DNA of 64,000 bases, from NCBI RefSeq assembly GCF_024166365.1, contig NC_064835.1:62600607-62664606 (forward strand), in the 5' to 3' direction. Below, one piece after another: positions 1 through 15,128 of this stretch. The translations under genes were made by a program, and so were the position numbers. The stretch comes from Elephas maximus indicus (lineage: Eukaryota > Chordata > Mammalia > Proboscidea > Elephantidae). The notes below the pieces were generated by a model. That model made no database searches, was not told where the DNA came from, and saw only the letters and a program-made list of their open reading frames with translations. How positions within the stretch are numbered: the first letter of the stretch is position 1; each line of letters starts with the position of its first letter.

Positions 1-1089
1 AATACGCCATGTATTAGGTCATAAAGTAAGCCTTAACAAAATCCAAAACAGTGAAATATTACAAAGCATCTTATCTGACCATAAAGCCATAAAAGTAGAA
101 ATCAGTGACAGAAAAAGCAAGGAAAGAAAATCAAACACATGGAAACTGAACAACACCTTGCTCAAAAACTACTGGCTTATAGAAAAAATTAAAGAGTGGA
201 AAAAAAAAATTCATAGAATCAAATAAGAATGAAAATACATCCTACCAGAACATTTGGGACACAGCAAAAGCAGTGCTCAGAGGCCAATTTATAGCAATAA
301 ATACACACATTCAAAACAAAAGGGTCAAAACCAAAATATTAACCCTACAACTCGAACAAACAGAAAGAGAGCAGCAAAAGAAGCCCTAGAGCACCAGAAG
401 GCAAACAAATAAAATTAGAGCAGAATTAAATAAAATAGAAAAAGAACTTAAAGGGTTAACAAGACCAAAAGCTGGTTCTCTGAAAAGATCAACAAAATCA
501 ATAAACCACTGGCCAAACTGACAAAAGAAAAATAGGAGAGGAAGCAAATAAACCAAATAAGAAATGAGATGGGCAACAGCACAACAGACCCAACTGAAAT
601 TAAAAGAATCATAATAGAATACTACCAAAAATTATACTCTAACAAATTTGAAAACCTAGAGGAAATGGACAAATTTCTAGAAACACACTACCTACCTAAA
701 CTAACACAAACAGAGATAGAACAGCTAAATAAACCTATAACAAAAAAGGGCTTGAAAAGGTAACCAAAAAACTTCTAAGACAAAAAGCCCCGCCCCTGAC
801 AGTTTAACTGGAGAATTCTACCCAACTTTCAAAGAGTTAACACCACTACTACTAAAGGTATTTCAGAGTACAGAAAAGGACAAAATATTCCCAAACTAAT
901 TCTATGACACTGGCATTTACCAAAACGAGGTAAAAAAAAAAACCCCAGTACAAAGACATCACAAAAAAAGAAAATTACAGACCAATATCCCTTATGAACA
1001 TAGATGCAAAAATTCTCAACAAAATTGTAGCCGATAGAACTCAACAACATATCAAAAAAATAATAATTCGCCATGACCAAGTGGGATTC

Positions 1090-1252
1090 TGGAAACCCTG
1101 GTGGCATAGCTGTTAAGTGCTCTGGCTGCTAACCAAAAAGTAGGCAGTTCGAATCCACCAGGCACTCCTTGGAACCCTACAGGGCAGTTCTACTCTGTCC
1201 TACAGGGCCCCTATGAGTCAGAATTGACTCCATGGCAATGGGTATTTTTTTT
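1090..1252 (+). mobile_element. AfroSINE inserted in L1
   Basis: Full-length AfroSINE: GGAAACCCTGG-type head, tRNA-like B box around GCAGTTCGAATCCACC, body, GACTC tail and a T-rich end. It is flanked by an 11-bp target-site duplication, AAGTGGGATTC at 1079-1089 and AAGTGGGATCC at 1253-1263, which matches uninterrupted L1 sequence, so it inserted after the L1. Confidence 0.93.
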
Positions 1253-2406
1253 AAGTGGGATCCATACCAGGTATTCAGGGATGGTTCAACATTAGAAAAA
1301 CAATTGAAAAAAAAAAAAAAAAAAAAAAACCACTGCCATCAAATAATGCATCACATAAATAAAACAAAAAACAAGAACCAAGTGATCTTATCAGCTGATG
1401 CAGAAAAGGCATTTGACAAAGTCCAACACCCATTCATGATAAAAAAAAAAAACTCTCAGCAAAATAAGAATAGAAGGAAAATTCCTCAACGTAATAAAGG
1501 GCATTTATACAAAGCCAACTGCCAACATTACCCTAAATGGAGAGAATCTGAAAGCATTCCCCTTGAGAATGGCAACCAGACAAGGATGCCCTTTATCACT
1601 ACTCTTATTCAACATTGTGCTAGAGGTCCTAGCCAAAGCAATTGGGCTAGATAAAGAAATAAAGGGCATCCAGATTGGTAAGGAAGAAGTAAAAGTATAT
1701 TTGCAGATGGTCTGATCTTATACACAGAAAACCCCAAAAAATCCACAAGAAAACTACTGGAACTAATAGATTTCACCAAAGTTTCAGGATACAAGATAAA
1801 ACTACAAAAAACAGATTTCTCTACACCAACAAAAGAGAATTTTGAAGAGGAACTCTCCGAATCAATACCATTTTACAACAGCCCTCAATAAGATAAAATA
1901 CTTAGAAATAAATCTAACCAGAGGCATAAAAGACCTATACAAAGAAAACTACAGAACACTACTGCAAGAAACAAAGAGAGACCTACATAAGTAGAAAAAA
2001 CATTACCTTGCTCATGGACAGGAAGACTCAACACTGTGAAAATGTCTATTCTACCCAAAGGCATCTACAGATACAACGCAATCCTGATTCAAATTCCAAT
2101 GGCATTTTTAATGAGATGGAGAAACAGATCACCAACTTCATATGGAAAGGGAAGAGGCCCCAGATAAGTAAAGCATTGCTGAAGAACAGCAACAAACTGG
2201 GAGGCCTCACACTACCTGATTTTAGAACCTATTATACTGCCATCGTAGTCAAAACAGCCTAGTACTGGTATAACAACATACACGTAGATCGATGGAGCAG
2301 AATTTAGAATTCAGACATAAATTCATCCACCTATGAGCAGCTAATATTTGACAAAGGCCCAAAATCCATTAATTGGGGAAAAGACAGTCTCTTTAACAAA
2401 AAGTGC

Positions 2407-3520
2407 TGCGACAGGGTTAACTGTGCTGGTGGAAGAAAAGAGCTGTTAAAAGACTACCATCTAATGTTGGCATCTCCTGCCTGGAGGGAAGATGAGAGGG
2501 TGGAGGGGATTAGAAGCTAGCGAAAACGACACGAAAAGAGAGAGTGGCGGGAGCGAGCAGGCTGTCTCATCAGGGGGAGAGTAATTGGGAGTGTGTAGCA
2601 AGGTGTATATGGGTTTTTGTGCGAGAGACTGACTTGATTTGTAATCTTTCACTTACAGCACAATAAAAATTATTTTTTAAAAATTACAAAAAAGAGGGAA
2701 AAAAAGTCAAACCGGGTAATACATAATCTTCATCATACTCCCCGCCCCCAAAATCTCATTTGGAACCCCTTCCTGAATGAATGTATAATTTGTTATAATA
2801 TTAATGACTTTCCAACCTTAAATTTCTATTTACTTCTGGTGAACTGTGAAATATTAGGCATTAATTTTCTTAGAGTTTAGCAGTTTAGAGCTCTATTTAT
2901 AACAATAAACAAAATCAAATTTGGTAAATTAAAAAAAAAAAAAAAGACTACCATCTAGAAGTTAGGTAAACAGGAACCACACCCTGTCAACAGGAGAAGG
3001 TTGAAACAACCAGTGAATTTTTTCTTAGTGTTTTTCTAGTTCCCTTCCCCTTTACAGGTTCCCGCACGTGCAGAAGAACAAAGTGTGACCGCTGTTTAAC
3101 CTTCCTTAGTACTCCGAAGATCGCAATGTAATGCCAAAGATCAGTGTGCTTGTGGTATATCCCATAAAAAGTGATGCCAAGGGTTGCCGAAAGGACTCCA
3201 CCTTGAATATCAGCAGGTTCCATCTTGAATTCCAGATGCACAAACAACCTAATTAACATGCACCACCATTTTGAGAAGTACCCGCCCCTTGAAAGAAATC
3301 CACTAAACAGTCATTACTCTATTGTCTCCACTGAACCCATAAGAGCCCTAGCCTTGCTCCCTTTTTCAAGTCAGCCTTTTGGAGAGGCTTAGTCCCCCAC
3401 TGACTCCTTTTGCTTGACTCAGGCAAAATAAAGCTTGCTGAAGATAAAGTTTGTCTTTCACATGAATTCTTACTCAGGAAAAGACAAGGACCCTTTGTAT
3501 CAGATTGGCAACTAGTATCA
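2407..3520 (+). mobile_element. Solo LTR, ERV1-like, inserted in L1
   Basis: L1 ORF2 is interrupted between GTGC (2403-2406) and GTCC (3521-3524), a likely 4-bp target duplication of the kind ERV1 elements make. The insert begins TG and ends CA and carries a plus-strand AATAAA near 3426 followed by a U5-like stretch. Without the nested L1 piece (2464-2957) it is about 620 bp. It is a lone fossil LTR with no internal genes. Class assignment rests on TSD length and general look, not on a database match. It is younger than the surrounding L1 copy. Confidence 0.65.
2464..2941 (+). mobile_element. 5'-truncated L1 3' end with probable 3' transduction
   Basis: A short L1 3'UTR terminus (about 2464-2675, ending in the usual CACTTACAGCACAATAAAA motif) is followed by about 250 bp of non-L1 sequence. 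That ends with its own AATAAA near 2904 and an A-tract at 2930-2945. The whole unit is flanked by a perfect 16-bp target duplication, AAAAGACTACCATCTA, at 2448-2463 and 2942-2957. This is the structure expected when L1 transcription reads through its weak poly(A) site and the downstream flank is copied along. Confidence 0.85.
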
Positions 3521-4558
3521 GTCCTGGCATAACTGGACATTCAGCTGCAAAAAAATGAAACAAGACCCATACCTCACACCACGCACACTCACTCAAAACG
3601 GATCAAAGACCTAAATACAAAATCTGAAATGATAAAGATCATGGAAGAAAAAACAGGAGCCCTATTACGTGGGTAGCATAAACAAAATACAAAACATTAC
3701 TAAGAATGCACAAACACCAGAAAAGGAACTAGACAACTGGAAGCTCCTAAAAATCAAACACTATGCTCGTCAAAAGACTTCATCAAAAGAATAAAAACAC
3801 AACCTACAGAAGGGGAAAAAAATTTTGTGGCTACCGCAAATCTGATCAGCGTCTCATCTCTAAAATCTACAAGACACTACAAAACCTCAACAACAAAAAG
3901 ACAAATAACCCAGTTAAAAAAATGGGCAAAGGATACAAACAGGCACTTCACCAAAGAAGACTTTCAGGTGCTGACAGGTACATGAGGAAAAGCTCACCAT
4001 CATTAGCCATTAGCCATTAGGGAAATGCAAATCAAAACTACAATGAGAAACCATCTCACCCCAACAAGGCTAGCACTGATCCAAAAAACACAAAATAAAA
4101 CACTTATACACTGCTGGTGGGAATGTAAAATGGTACAAACGCTTTTGAAATCAATTTGGTGCTTCCTTAAAAAGCTAGAAATAGAACTACCACATGATCC
4201 AGCAATTTCACTCCTTGGAATATATCCTAGAGAAATAAGAGCCATCACATGAATAGATATATGCACACCCATATTGACTGCAGCACTGTTCATAATACCA
4301 AAAAGACAGAAACAACCTAGGTGCTCATCAATGGACAAAGAGATAAACGAATTACAGCATATTCACACAATGGAATGCTACGCAAAGAAAAATAACGATG
4401 AATCTGTGAAATAGCTCATAGCACGGATGAATCTGGAAAGCATTATGCTGAGTGAAATTAGTCGCAAAAGGACAAATATTGTATGAGACCACTATTACAG
4501 CATTCTTTGATGGTTATGGGTATGGGGAGGGAGGGAGAGGGGTATTCACTGACTAGAT

Positions 4559-4727
4559 CAAAACCAAAAACCAAACCCATCGCCGTCTAGTCAATTAGGA
4601 CTCATAGTGGTCCTATGGGACAGAGGAGAACTGCCCCACAGGATATCCAAGGAGCAGCTGGTGGATTCGAACTGCTGACCTTTTGGTTAGCAGCCTGAGC
4701 TCTTAACCACTATATTACCAGGGCTCC
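4559..4727 (-). mobile_element. AfroSINE in L1 3'UTR (reverse)
   Basis: Reverse-oriented AfroSINE, starting with the AAACCAAAAACCAAACCC tail complement and ending at the head complement ACCAGGGCTCC. It is flanked by CACTGACTAGAT (4547-4558) and CACTAACTAAAT (4728-4739), a target duplication that has diverged at two sites. Confidence 0.9.
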
Positions 4728-5994
4728 CACTAACTAAATAGTAGACAAGAATTATCTTAGGTGAAGGGAAGGACAATACACAATACAGGGGAAGTCAACA
4801 CAACTGGACTAAACCAAAAGCTAAGAAGTTTCCTGAATACAATCAAACACTTCTAGGGACAGAGTAGCAGGGGCAGGGGTCTGGGGACCATGGTTTCATG
4901 GGACTGCTAGGTCAAGTGGCATAACAAAGTTCATTAGGAAAATGTTCTGCATCCCACTTTGGTGAATGGTGTCTGAGATCTTAAAAGCTAGCTAATGGCC
5001 ATATAAGATGCATCCATTTGCCCCAACTGACCTGGAGCAAATGAGAATGAAGAACACCAAAGACACAAGGAAAATATTAGCCCAAGAGACAGAATGGGTC
5101 ACATAAACCAGAGACTCCATCACCCTGAGACCAGAAAAACTAGATGGTGCCTGGCTACCACCAATGACCGCCCTGACAGGGAACACAACAGACAGTCCCT
5201 GACAGAGCGGGAGAAAAGTGGGGTACAGAACTCAAATTCTAGCAAAAGACCAGATTTAATGGTCTGACTGAAACTGGAGGGACCCCAGAAGACATTAGCC
5301 CAGAACTGAAACCGTTCCTGAAGCCAATTCTCAAAGATTAAACTGGACTGTAAGACATAAAATGAGACATAAAATGATACCCGTGAAGACAGTGCTTCTT
5401 AGCTCAAATAGATACATGAGACTAAATGGGCAATTCCTGTCCTTAGGTGAGATGAGAAGGCCAAAAGGGTTAGGAGCTGGTTAAATGGACACAGGAAATT
5501 AGGGATGGGAAGGAGTGTGCTGTCACATTACAGGGACAGCAACTAGGGTCAGATAACAATGTATGTATAAATTTTTGTATGAGAAACTAACGAACTATAA
5601 ACTTTCACTTACAGCACAATAAAAAAAAAGAATGCCTGTCAGATAACCCTTTAAATCTGGGGCCAGGCACGGTACCTTGGATACTTTTCCTGGCAGTGAC
5701 CCAGTTCTGGTGGCAAGAAATGGCTTCTCCTAGCATTCTTTCCTGCCCCTTAGCTGGCCTGGTGCCTGGCACCTTCTATAAGGGAACCCCATCATCTCCC
5801 AGTCCTGCTACATCATTCCTTATGGTGGCCTCGAGTCTTCTCTGCTGAGTCCATCTCTGCTCTGGATGGAGTATCACACTTTAAATAAAAAATCAACTTC
5901 AGACTCAATCCCTTCCTACCACCTTCAAAAGGTTCTTTCACCAATTCAACAGGCTGGCTTACCCAATGCTTTTGTAAATTTTTTCTCACCTCAT

Positions 5995-6207
5995 CCTTGA
6001 AACTGTTGTTAGTTGCTGTCGATTGCAACTCACAGTGACTTTGTACATGCAGAACAGAACTGCTCCATAGGGTTTTCAAGGCTGTGACCTTCCTATTGGA
6101 AGCAGATCACCAGGCCTGTCTTCCCAGGCACTTTTGCGTAGGTTCGAATCACCAACCTTTGAGCTAGTAGTCAAGCGCTTAACCATTTGCACCACCCAGG
6201 AACTCCA
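5995..6207 (-). mobile_element. AfroSINE, long subfamily (reverse)
   Basis: Reverse copy of the longer AfroSINE form, with the extra middle block and a head complement reading CACCACCCAGGAACTCC. It is diverged from the short form and has lost most CpGs, so it is an older insertion. Confidence 0.85.
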
Positions 6208-6537
6208 TTTGAAATCATATCCCCATCTAAAAAGAGCCAACCTGCCACTTTTTACCAAAATCACTTCCTTAGCACAAAGCCAGCAATTCTTCAGAGCCCC
6301 AATTCTCCCCAAATTTTCTCTACAAAAGCTAACAGGAGTAACCTGAACAGGGGATCCTACAACTCTCCTTTCACTTACCCTTGCTCACAACCTTTACATC
6401 ACCATCCACTTTAATGTATGAGCTTCCCAAAGGTAAGCACTATAGCAATCTCCATTTGTAGAACGGCTAGATTTGGCCACATGTGAAACAACATTCAGCA
6501 GCTTTTGGTGCTGAAATTTCAACCATTACATAAACTA

Positions 6538-6990
6538 GAGGGGACACTGGTAATTCAGTGATAGAATTCTTGCCTTTTACACACCCAGAAACCACCCAGT
6601 GTCGTCGAGTCGATTCACACAAGAGACCCAAATTCAATTCTTGCCAATGTACCTCACGTATGCAGAAGATGTGGCAGTCTGCTTCCGTAAAGATTTATAG
6701 CCTTGGAAATCTTATAGGGTCACTATGAGTCAGAATCAACTCAGTGGCAGGGCGTTTGGTTTTTCTGGTTTGCACCCCATGTGCAGTCGCCACCAGTTTG
6801 TCACTGGAGGCTTGCGTGTTGCTACGATGCTGAACAGGTTTCAGCAGAGCTCCCAGATGAAGAGACTAGGAAGAAAGGCCTGCCAATCTACTACTACTAA
6901 AAATCAGCAAAGAAAACCCTATGGATTTTAACAGGCGTTTTCTTCCACTGCGCACGACATCACCATGAGTCAGGGCCCAACTTGACAAAA
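6538..6990 (+). mobile_element. tRNA-Gly-derived SINE interrupted by AfroSINE
   Basis: Both ends match the tRNA-Gly-derived SINE seen more cleanly at 52.09 kb: a TTCAGTGATAGAATTC head near 6556 and GAGGCTTGCGTGTTGCTACG from about 6807. AfroSINE-like sequence, including the GATGTGGCAGTCTGCTTC block and the GAATCAACTCAGTGGCAG tail, lies in the middle at roughly 6600-6765. The exact junctions are uncertain. Confidence 0.7.
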
Positions 6991-7282
6991 GCCAACAACA
7001 ACATCATATACTAGAAAGTGCTTGATACAAGCCATGAAATAAGATAGGACTGGCTTATTTCATTAAAGAGTTGGCAGTATGGTGACACTAAATACACTGA
7101 GAATTCAATTCTTAAGTACAAAGCAAGGACTTGGAAGCAGCTGACCGCATGTTCTCCAAGTTCCCCATGCTTTGTAGTCCCAACAGAAACGACAGTCTGG
7201 GTAGAGAGATCCTATGGAGACGTAGCAGAGCTGGACTGAGGCAAGCCTTGTCAAGCAGGACCAGTCCTTTTCTATCATATTC

Positions 7283-7452
7283 CCAGGGCGATGCAGTGGT
7301 TAAGAGCTACAGCTGCTAACCATAAGGTCAGCAGCTCGAATCCACCAGGCATTCCTTGGAAACTCTATGGGGCAGTTCTACTCTGCCCTACAGGGTCGCT
7401 ATGAGTCAGAATCGACTTGACCACAACGGGTTTGGTTTTTTTGTTGTTGTTT
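7283..7452 (+). mobile_element. AfroSINE
   Basis: Near full-length short-form AfroSINE with B box CAGCTCGAATCCACC and tail ending GGGTTTGGTTTTTTTG. Confidence 0.9.
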
Positions 7453-7792
7453 TCTTATTACCCTAGAAGACTTTTAGAATATCAGAGAACAATCTGATGA
7501 CAGCAAGGAGGATTCTCGGTGAAAGTTTCACATTACAAAAGGAGGAGACATCTATCTAAACAACCAAAAGAGCAGGGAAATAGGGTCAATCTGGCAATGA
7601 TGAGTAGGGGTCCATTCAGGAAAAACCCAAGTGCAGTGGTCTGAAGTCCCCTGGTGAAGGGTTTAATTATCAGACAGAAGAACCTGAGTTCTGATTCCCA
7701 GTTCTCTGAATACCAACCTAAACTCTTATGGTAGCCTTGGCAGTAGGATAGACTACAGGGAGGAAAAGGAAGTAAGCAACCACCTGGCTGAG

Positions 7793-8035
7793 TAATAGCT
7801 AACATTTACTGAGTGCTTACTACATGCCAGCCATGGCTCTAAGCACTTTACATACATTAATTCACTTAATTCTATACAATACTCTACTCATTGCTATCTC
7901 TTCTGACTGACTGAGGACCAGAAATTAAGTAACATGTTCCAAGTCACACAGCTAGTAAATGGGAGAGTTGAGTTATAAACCTAGACATTCAATATGGCTC
8001 CAGAGCCCTGACTCTAAACAGTTATTCTATGCTGC
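7793..8035 (+). mobile_element. MIR SINE
   Basis: Ancient MIR: core ACTGAGTGCTTACTACATGC near 7810, the AATTCACTTAATTCTATACA block, and AAGTCACACAGCTAGTAAA near 7940 are diagnostic and in order. Confidence 0.85.
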
Positions 8036-8899
8036 CTCTGTCCAGAAAGTGAAGACCATGTCAAGAATAGGTAGTGTTGAAGGTGGATTGAAGAAGGATG
8101 GTGCCAGAGGTCCAAAGTGGGGAGGGTTGCAGATAAACTACAGGTTCCTTGTATCTTGGGCACAACCTGGGTTCATGGGGCATTCAGTAGCAGAAGGAAC
8201 ACCTCAAAGGTGTCAGTCATACATCTACCAGGGCAGGGAGAAGCGGCAGGGAGCCAGAAAAGAGGACGAGTCAGACCGAGAGGCCAAAATGAATGAGAAA
8301 ACTGCCAGGTGCACAGGGGAACAATAACTTAAGAGTTTTGCCAGCAATAACCTCCTTAAGAGCTGACCTCGTCCAACAGCAACTCAGTAGATAACTACCT
8401 AAGTTTGGGAAACAGGGAAGGAACCTGCAGCTCCGAGATAGAGAAAAGGGATGTTGTGGGAGGGGGAGAGCTCCACGATCCCCCAGTCCTCTATTCTAAG
8501 GAAAAGACCCAGAGTTAAGGGCCAACTAGAAAAGTCTAGTCCAATGTCGCACCAAGAGGTCGGGGGTCACAGCCAGGGTCTTCCAACCTCTGAGTGCGGT
8601 GTTCCCGTCTACCCTGCCCATTCTGGCTAAAGAGCTGCACCTCCTGCGACAAGCTGAGCCTGGTACATTCAATGGGCATTAAATATACGTTTATTTAAGG
8701 AATGAATGAGTGTGTGAATGAATGAAAATACGAGCGGAGGAGTATTTATGCTGTCTCAATTTATGCTGCACCGGATAGGCTGGGGGACAGTGAGCTACCA
8801 TAAAGTGAAACCCTGGGCTCGGCCAAATGTAAGGTCCCCATGCTGCCTCTGCCCGTTCTAGGAACCACATAGCGTCTTTACATCCAGCATTCTCAGGGG

Positions 8900-9620
8900 C
8901 AAGCCAGCTTCCCAGCCGCCAACCGCAGAAGCACGCCCAACTGGCACTCCTTTCACACAAATCTCGATGGGGGACCCCAAAAACGGGGTGCCCGGGTCCA
9001 CGACGCGGGCTCGTGGCCCCGAAGCACCCTGGGACTTGTAGTCCCCAGCCGATCGGCCAGAGCCTCCCCTGGAGCCCTACGCAGCCCTCGCCAACGGCCC
9101 CTGCTCGGTGCCCTAACCGAGCCAGGCCGCTGCGGGCCGGGGTCGCCCACAGGCTGCGGTCGGGTGGACACAGAGCTGGTACGCAGGAGAGGGCTTTAAG
9201 GGATGGGTCCCGGCCAGACGGTGCCAGCCACGGGCAGGATGGCAGCGGATGGCGACGGATGCGCGGGACTCCACTCACCATCATTTTGGAAGCTTATTTA
9301 ATGGCCCGCTCCTCCTCCTCTCTTCTCTGGGTCCCGGCCGTCCGGCAACCCCACAATGCCTCGCGCCAAAGAAGTTCGCAGAACCTTCGTCAAGGCGTTG
9401 TGCCGGGAGAGGAAGGGGACGGGCCACTTCCGCCACTCTATGGTTCTTCTACCACAGAGTCGGCAAGGCTAGAAGGGCCAGAGGCTGGGCTTCGGAAGGA
9501 GGTGTAGGTCCCGCTACCCGAGGCCTTAATTACCGAAGCTTCTCCGGATTCCGGTCGTGCGTTTTTCTTCTCGGTGGTGCAGGCTTCTTACTCCGCCCCC
9601 GTCACCTACTAACCCTGATT
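8900..9620. promoter_or_regulatory. CCT7: CCT7 CpG-rich promoter region
   Basis: GC- and CpG-rich interval centred on CCT7 exon 1. On the minus strand just upstream of the start codons sits TTTGGCGCG (E2F-type) next to GGCATTGTGGGG, at about 9352-9370. A 19-bp ZNF143/SBS-like motif, GCACCCTGGGACTTGTAGT, lies at 9024-9042, inside intron 1 close to the exon. Site names are pattern matches, not tested. No TATA box is evident, as expected for a housekeeping chaperonin gene. Confidence 0.65.
9279..9284 (-). CDS. CCT7: CCT7 exon 1 coding part (Met-Met); partial gene
   Basis: CCT7 is the eta subunit of the cytosolic TRiC/CCT chaperonin, which folds actin, tubulin and other substrates. The human protein starts MMPTPVILLKEG. 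On the minus strand here ATGATG (9284 down to 9279) is followed at once by GTGAGT, so exon 1 would encode only Met-Met and splice in phase 0 to a PTPVILL exon outside the window. Support comes from the CpG-rich, E2F-type 5' flank and from position: CCT7 is head-to-head with PRADC1 in the mammalian synteny I know. The 5'UTR probably extends to about 9.35-9.45 kb. Only six coding bases are visible, so the call rests mainly on synteny and the exact ATGATG-donor layout. A longer minus-strand reading frame running from here into the intron is not real coding sequence. Confidence 0.72.
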
Positions 9621-9659
9621 CCGCCCCGATCCCCCACTGGACACTAGACCAAGGAATGC

Positions 9660-10090
9660 AATAAACGCGTGCATTTATTGAATGCTGTGAAACTGGCCTA
9701 TGCTAAGTAAGCGCTTTTCGTAAATGAGCTCAATCCTAACAACCCTATTGCCTGGGTACTATTATTATACCTAGGGGCCGTGGTGTTGCAGTGGTTAAGC
9801 GTTTGGCTGCTAACCAAAAGGCCGGCAGTTCGAGTCCACTAGCCGCTCCCTGGAAACGCTGCCAGGCAGTTCTATTCTGCCTTATAGGGTCGCTAGCTAT
9901 GAGTCGGAATCGACTCAACAACGGGCTTGGTTCTTTTGTTTGTCTTATTATTATACCTCTTTTCCAGATGAAGGAACTGAAGCTCAGAGAGGTTAAGAAA
10001 TGGTGTCCAAAGTCACAGTTGCACACAGTGTGACAGTGAGGCGGGGTGAGAACCTGGCCCCAATACTCGTTTTCTGGCTCTGCACTGGCC
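9660..10090 (+). mobile_element. MIR split by AfroSINE
   Basis: The MIR left part (GCATTTATTGAATGCTG near 9672, then CTCAATCCTAACAACCC) resumes after the SINE with CTCTTTTCCAGATGAAGG and CAAAGTCACAGTTGCACAC. It sits in the CCT7-PRADC1 intergenic region. Confidence 0.8.
9773..9945 (+). mobile_element. AfroSINE between CCT7 and PRADC1
   Basis: Full-length AfroSINE with a perfect 13-bp target duplication, TATTATTATACCT, at 9760-9772 and 9946-9958. Intact TSDs and preserved CpGs suggest a relatively young insertion. It increases the distance between two divergent promoters. Confidence 0.95.
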
Positions 10091-10386
10091 AAAGCCTTAC
10101 GGCTGCAGATCAGGCCGCGTTCCCAACGCCTACGAATAGTGAGCGCGCAAGAAATGATGCAACTGGGCATAAGACTGGCGGGCCTTGAACGCCAAGCCGA
10201 GAACGGTGGGCCACCTGGGCGCTAGACAAATGCCTTCCCGCGGGGTGGGGGCGTGGGACGGATTGGGGGAAGGAAAGCAAAGCAGAGTGCTCACGCCTGG
10301 GAGAAGGCAAATAAATTGTGAAGCGGCCACGGAGAGGATCCGGCCGAGATGGCAGGAACTAACCGCCAGGGCTTTTAGGCCGCTGA

Positions 10387-14287
<3,901 letters not shown>

Positions 14288-14634
14288 AAGAGTCGGTCCC
14301 ACATTCCAACCATAAGCAACTCTGGGTTGGAAAAGGGAAACCTGGGAGTTCTGCTGTTTGGGAGTTGGGGAGAGCATATGGGGATGGGTGGGAGCCAGGG
14401 AGTGGCTTGGGCTTGGGCTAGGCTGAAGGAGGGAAGCTGCACCACTGGCTTCTCTGCCCAGGCCCTAGGGCTTCTGGCTAGGATCTGGAACAAAAAGTGG
14501 CCTGAGAGCCATCTGTGAAGGGCTACATCCCACCTGGCCCCAGCCTTCCTACCCAGGGTCTCCTCACAATGCTGTTCACAGCCCCTCCCCCAGGAGTTGC
14601 TGGAGTGGTTTGAGGAGCAGCTGTTTTGGGACTC

Positions 14635-14665
14635 AATAAACCTTCACTGACTTTTTAGCAATAAA
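14635..14665 (+). terminator. PRADC1: PRADC1 polyadenylation signals
   Basis: Two canonical AATAAA hexamers at 14635-14640 and 14660-14665, about 350 bp past the stop codon, give a compact 3'UTR of roughly 0.4 kb. Confidence 0.8.
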
Positions 14666-14689
14666 GCTACTTACCAGGGTTGCAACTGT

Positions 14690-14860
14690 TTGTCTTAGAA
14701 TAAGAGCACACAGTGGCAGAAAGGGCCTTCAAAACTCACTTGTCCCATACCCTCATTTTGAGAGGTAGAAATTGAGGCCCAGAGAGGATAAGTGATTTGC
14801 CCAAGGTCCTTAGGGACCAGTGCCCAGACTGCTGGTCTCTGATCCCAGCAGTCTCCTGCT
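14690..14860 (+). mobile_element. MIR fragment
   Basis: Decayed MIR with ATTGAGGCCCAGAGAGGATA and GTGATTTGCCCAAGGTCC, just past the PRADC1 poly(A) signals. Confidence 0.65.
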
Positions 14861-15128
14861 CCAGCACTGAGGAAGCCACCTAGGGAGAAGACTCATCCTG
14901 TAGCCTGGGAGTGGGGACCCACACTGGACTTCAGAGGACTGTTGCTTTTGGGCTCATGGAACATTTGCACAGCAGAGTGTGGATGAGACCAGACGTGAGG
15001 CTCCCATTTCCCACCACTGCCTGGCCTAATGCTCCCCCTTTGCACCCACCTGACTGCTAGGTGCCCCAGGTAGCCTGTCAAGCCACTGTCTACAAAGCAT
15101 TCCTGCAGAGGCCTGTCACCACTCACGT

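Larger units (their letters stand above)
1..5629 (+). mobile_element. L1 LINE, ORF2 part and 3'UTR (5' end outside window)
   Basis: The plus strand carries decayed L1 ORF2 in several frames. Landmarks are the reverse-transcriptase piece reading [15 protein letters not shown] near 1390-1436, a downstream block with [18 protein letters not shown] near 2135-2200, and the C-terminal part around 4025-4250. A 3'UTR of about 1.3 kb follows and ends in AATAAA plus an A-tract near 5618-5629. ORF2 is broken by frameshifts, stops and insertions. Nested inside are an AfroSINE (1090-1252), a solo LTR (2407-3520) that holds a further L1 piece, and a reverse AfroSINE (4559-4727). The same 3'UTR recurs as truncated copies at 24.7, 33.2, 37.4, 40.1, 41.7 and 58.8 kb. 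It probably lies in CCT7 intron 1. Confidence 0.9.
5630..9278 (-). other. CCT7: Putative CCT7 intron 1 (non-coding stretch)
   Basis: No coding exon was recognised on either strand between the L1 end and the CCT7 exon 1 donor. The stretch holds two AfroSINEs, a tRNA-Gly-derived SINE interrupted by a third AfroSINE, a MIR, and from about 8.9 kb the rising edge of a CpG-rich promoter region. CCT7 exon 2, which would encode the PTPVILLKEG region, is not in the window, so intron 1 would have to extend past position 1. That extension is inference. Confidence 0.55.

Noticed and set aside
1232-2262. Small plus-strand proteins with [10 protein letters not shown] and [10 protein letters not shown]
   Set aside because: Fragments of L1 ORF2, not host genes.
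8691-9284. 197-codon minus-strand frame starting Met-Met-Val
   Set aside because: It starts at the CCT7 ATGATG but reads straight through the GTGAGT donor into CpG-rich intron. The codons after Met-Met are intronic.
9013-9507. Long plus-strand frames in the CCT7 CpG island
   Set aside because: Stop-poor because of GC content; no domain, and they run antisense across the CCT7 promoter and exon.
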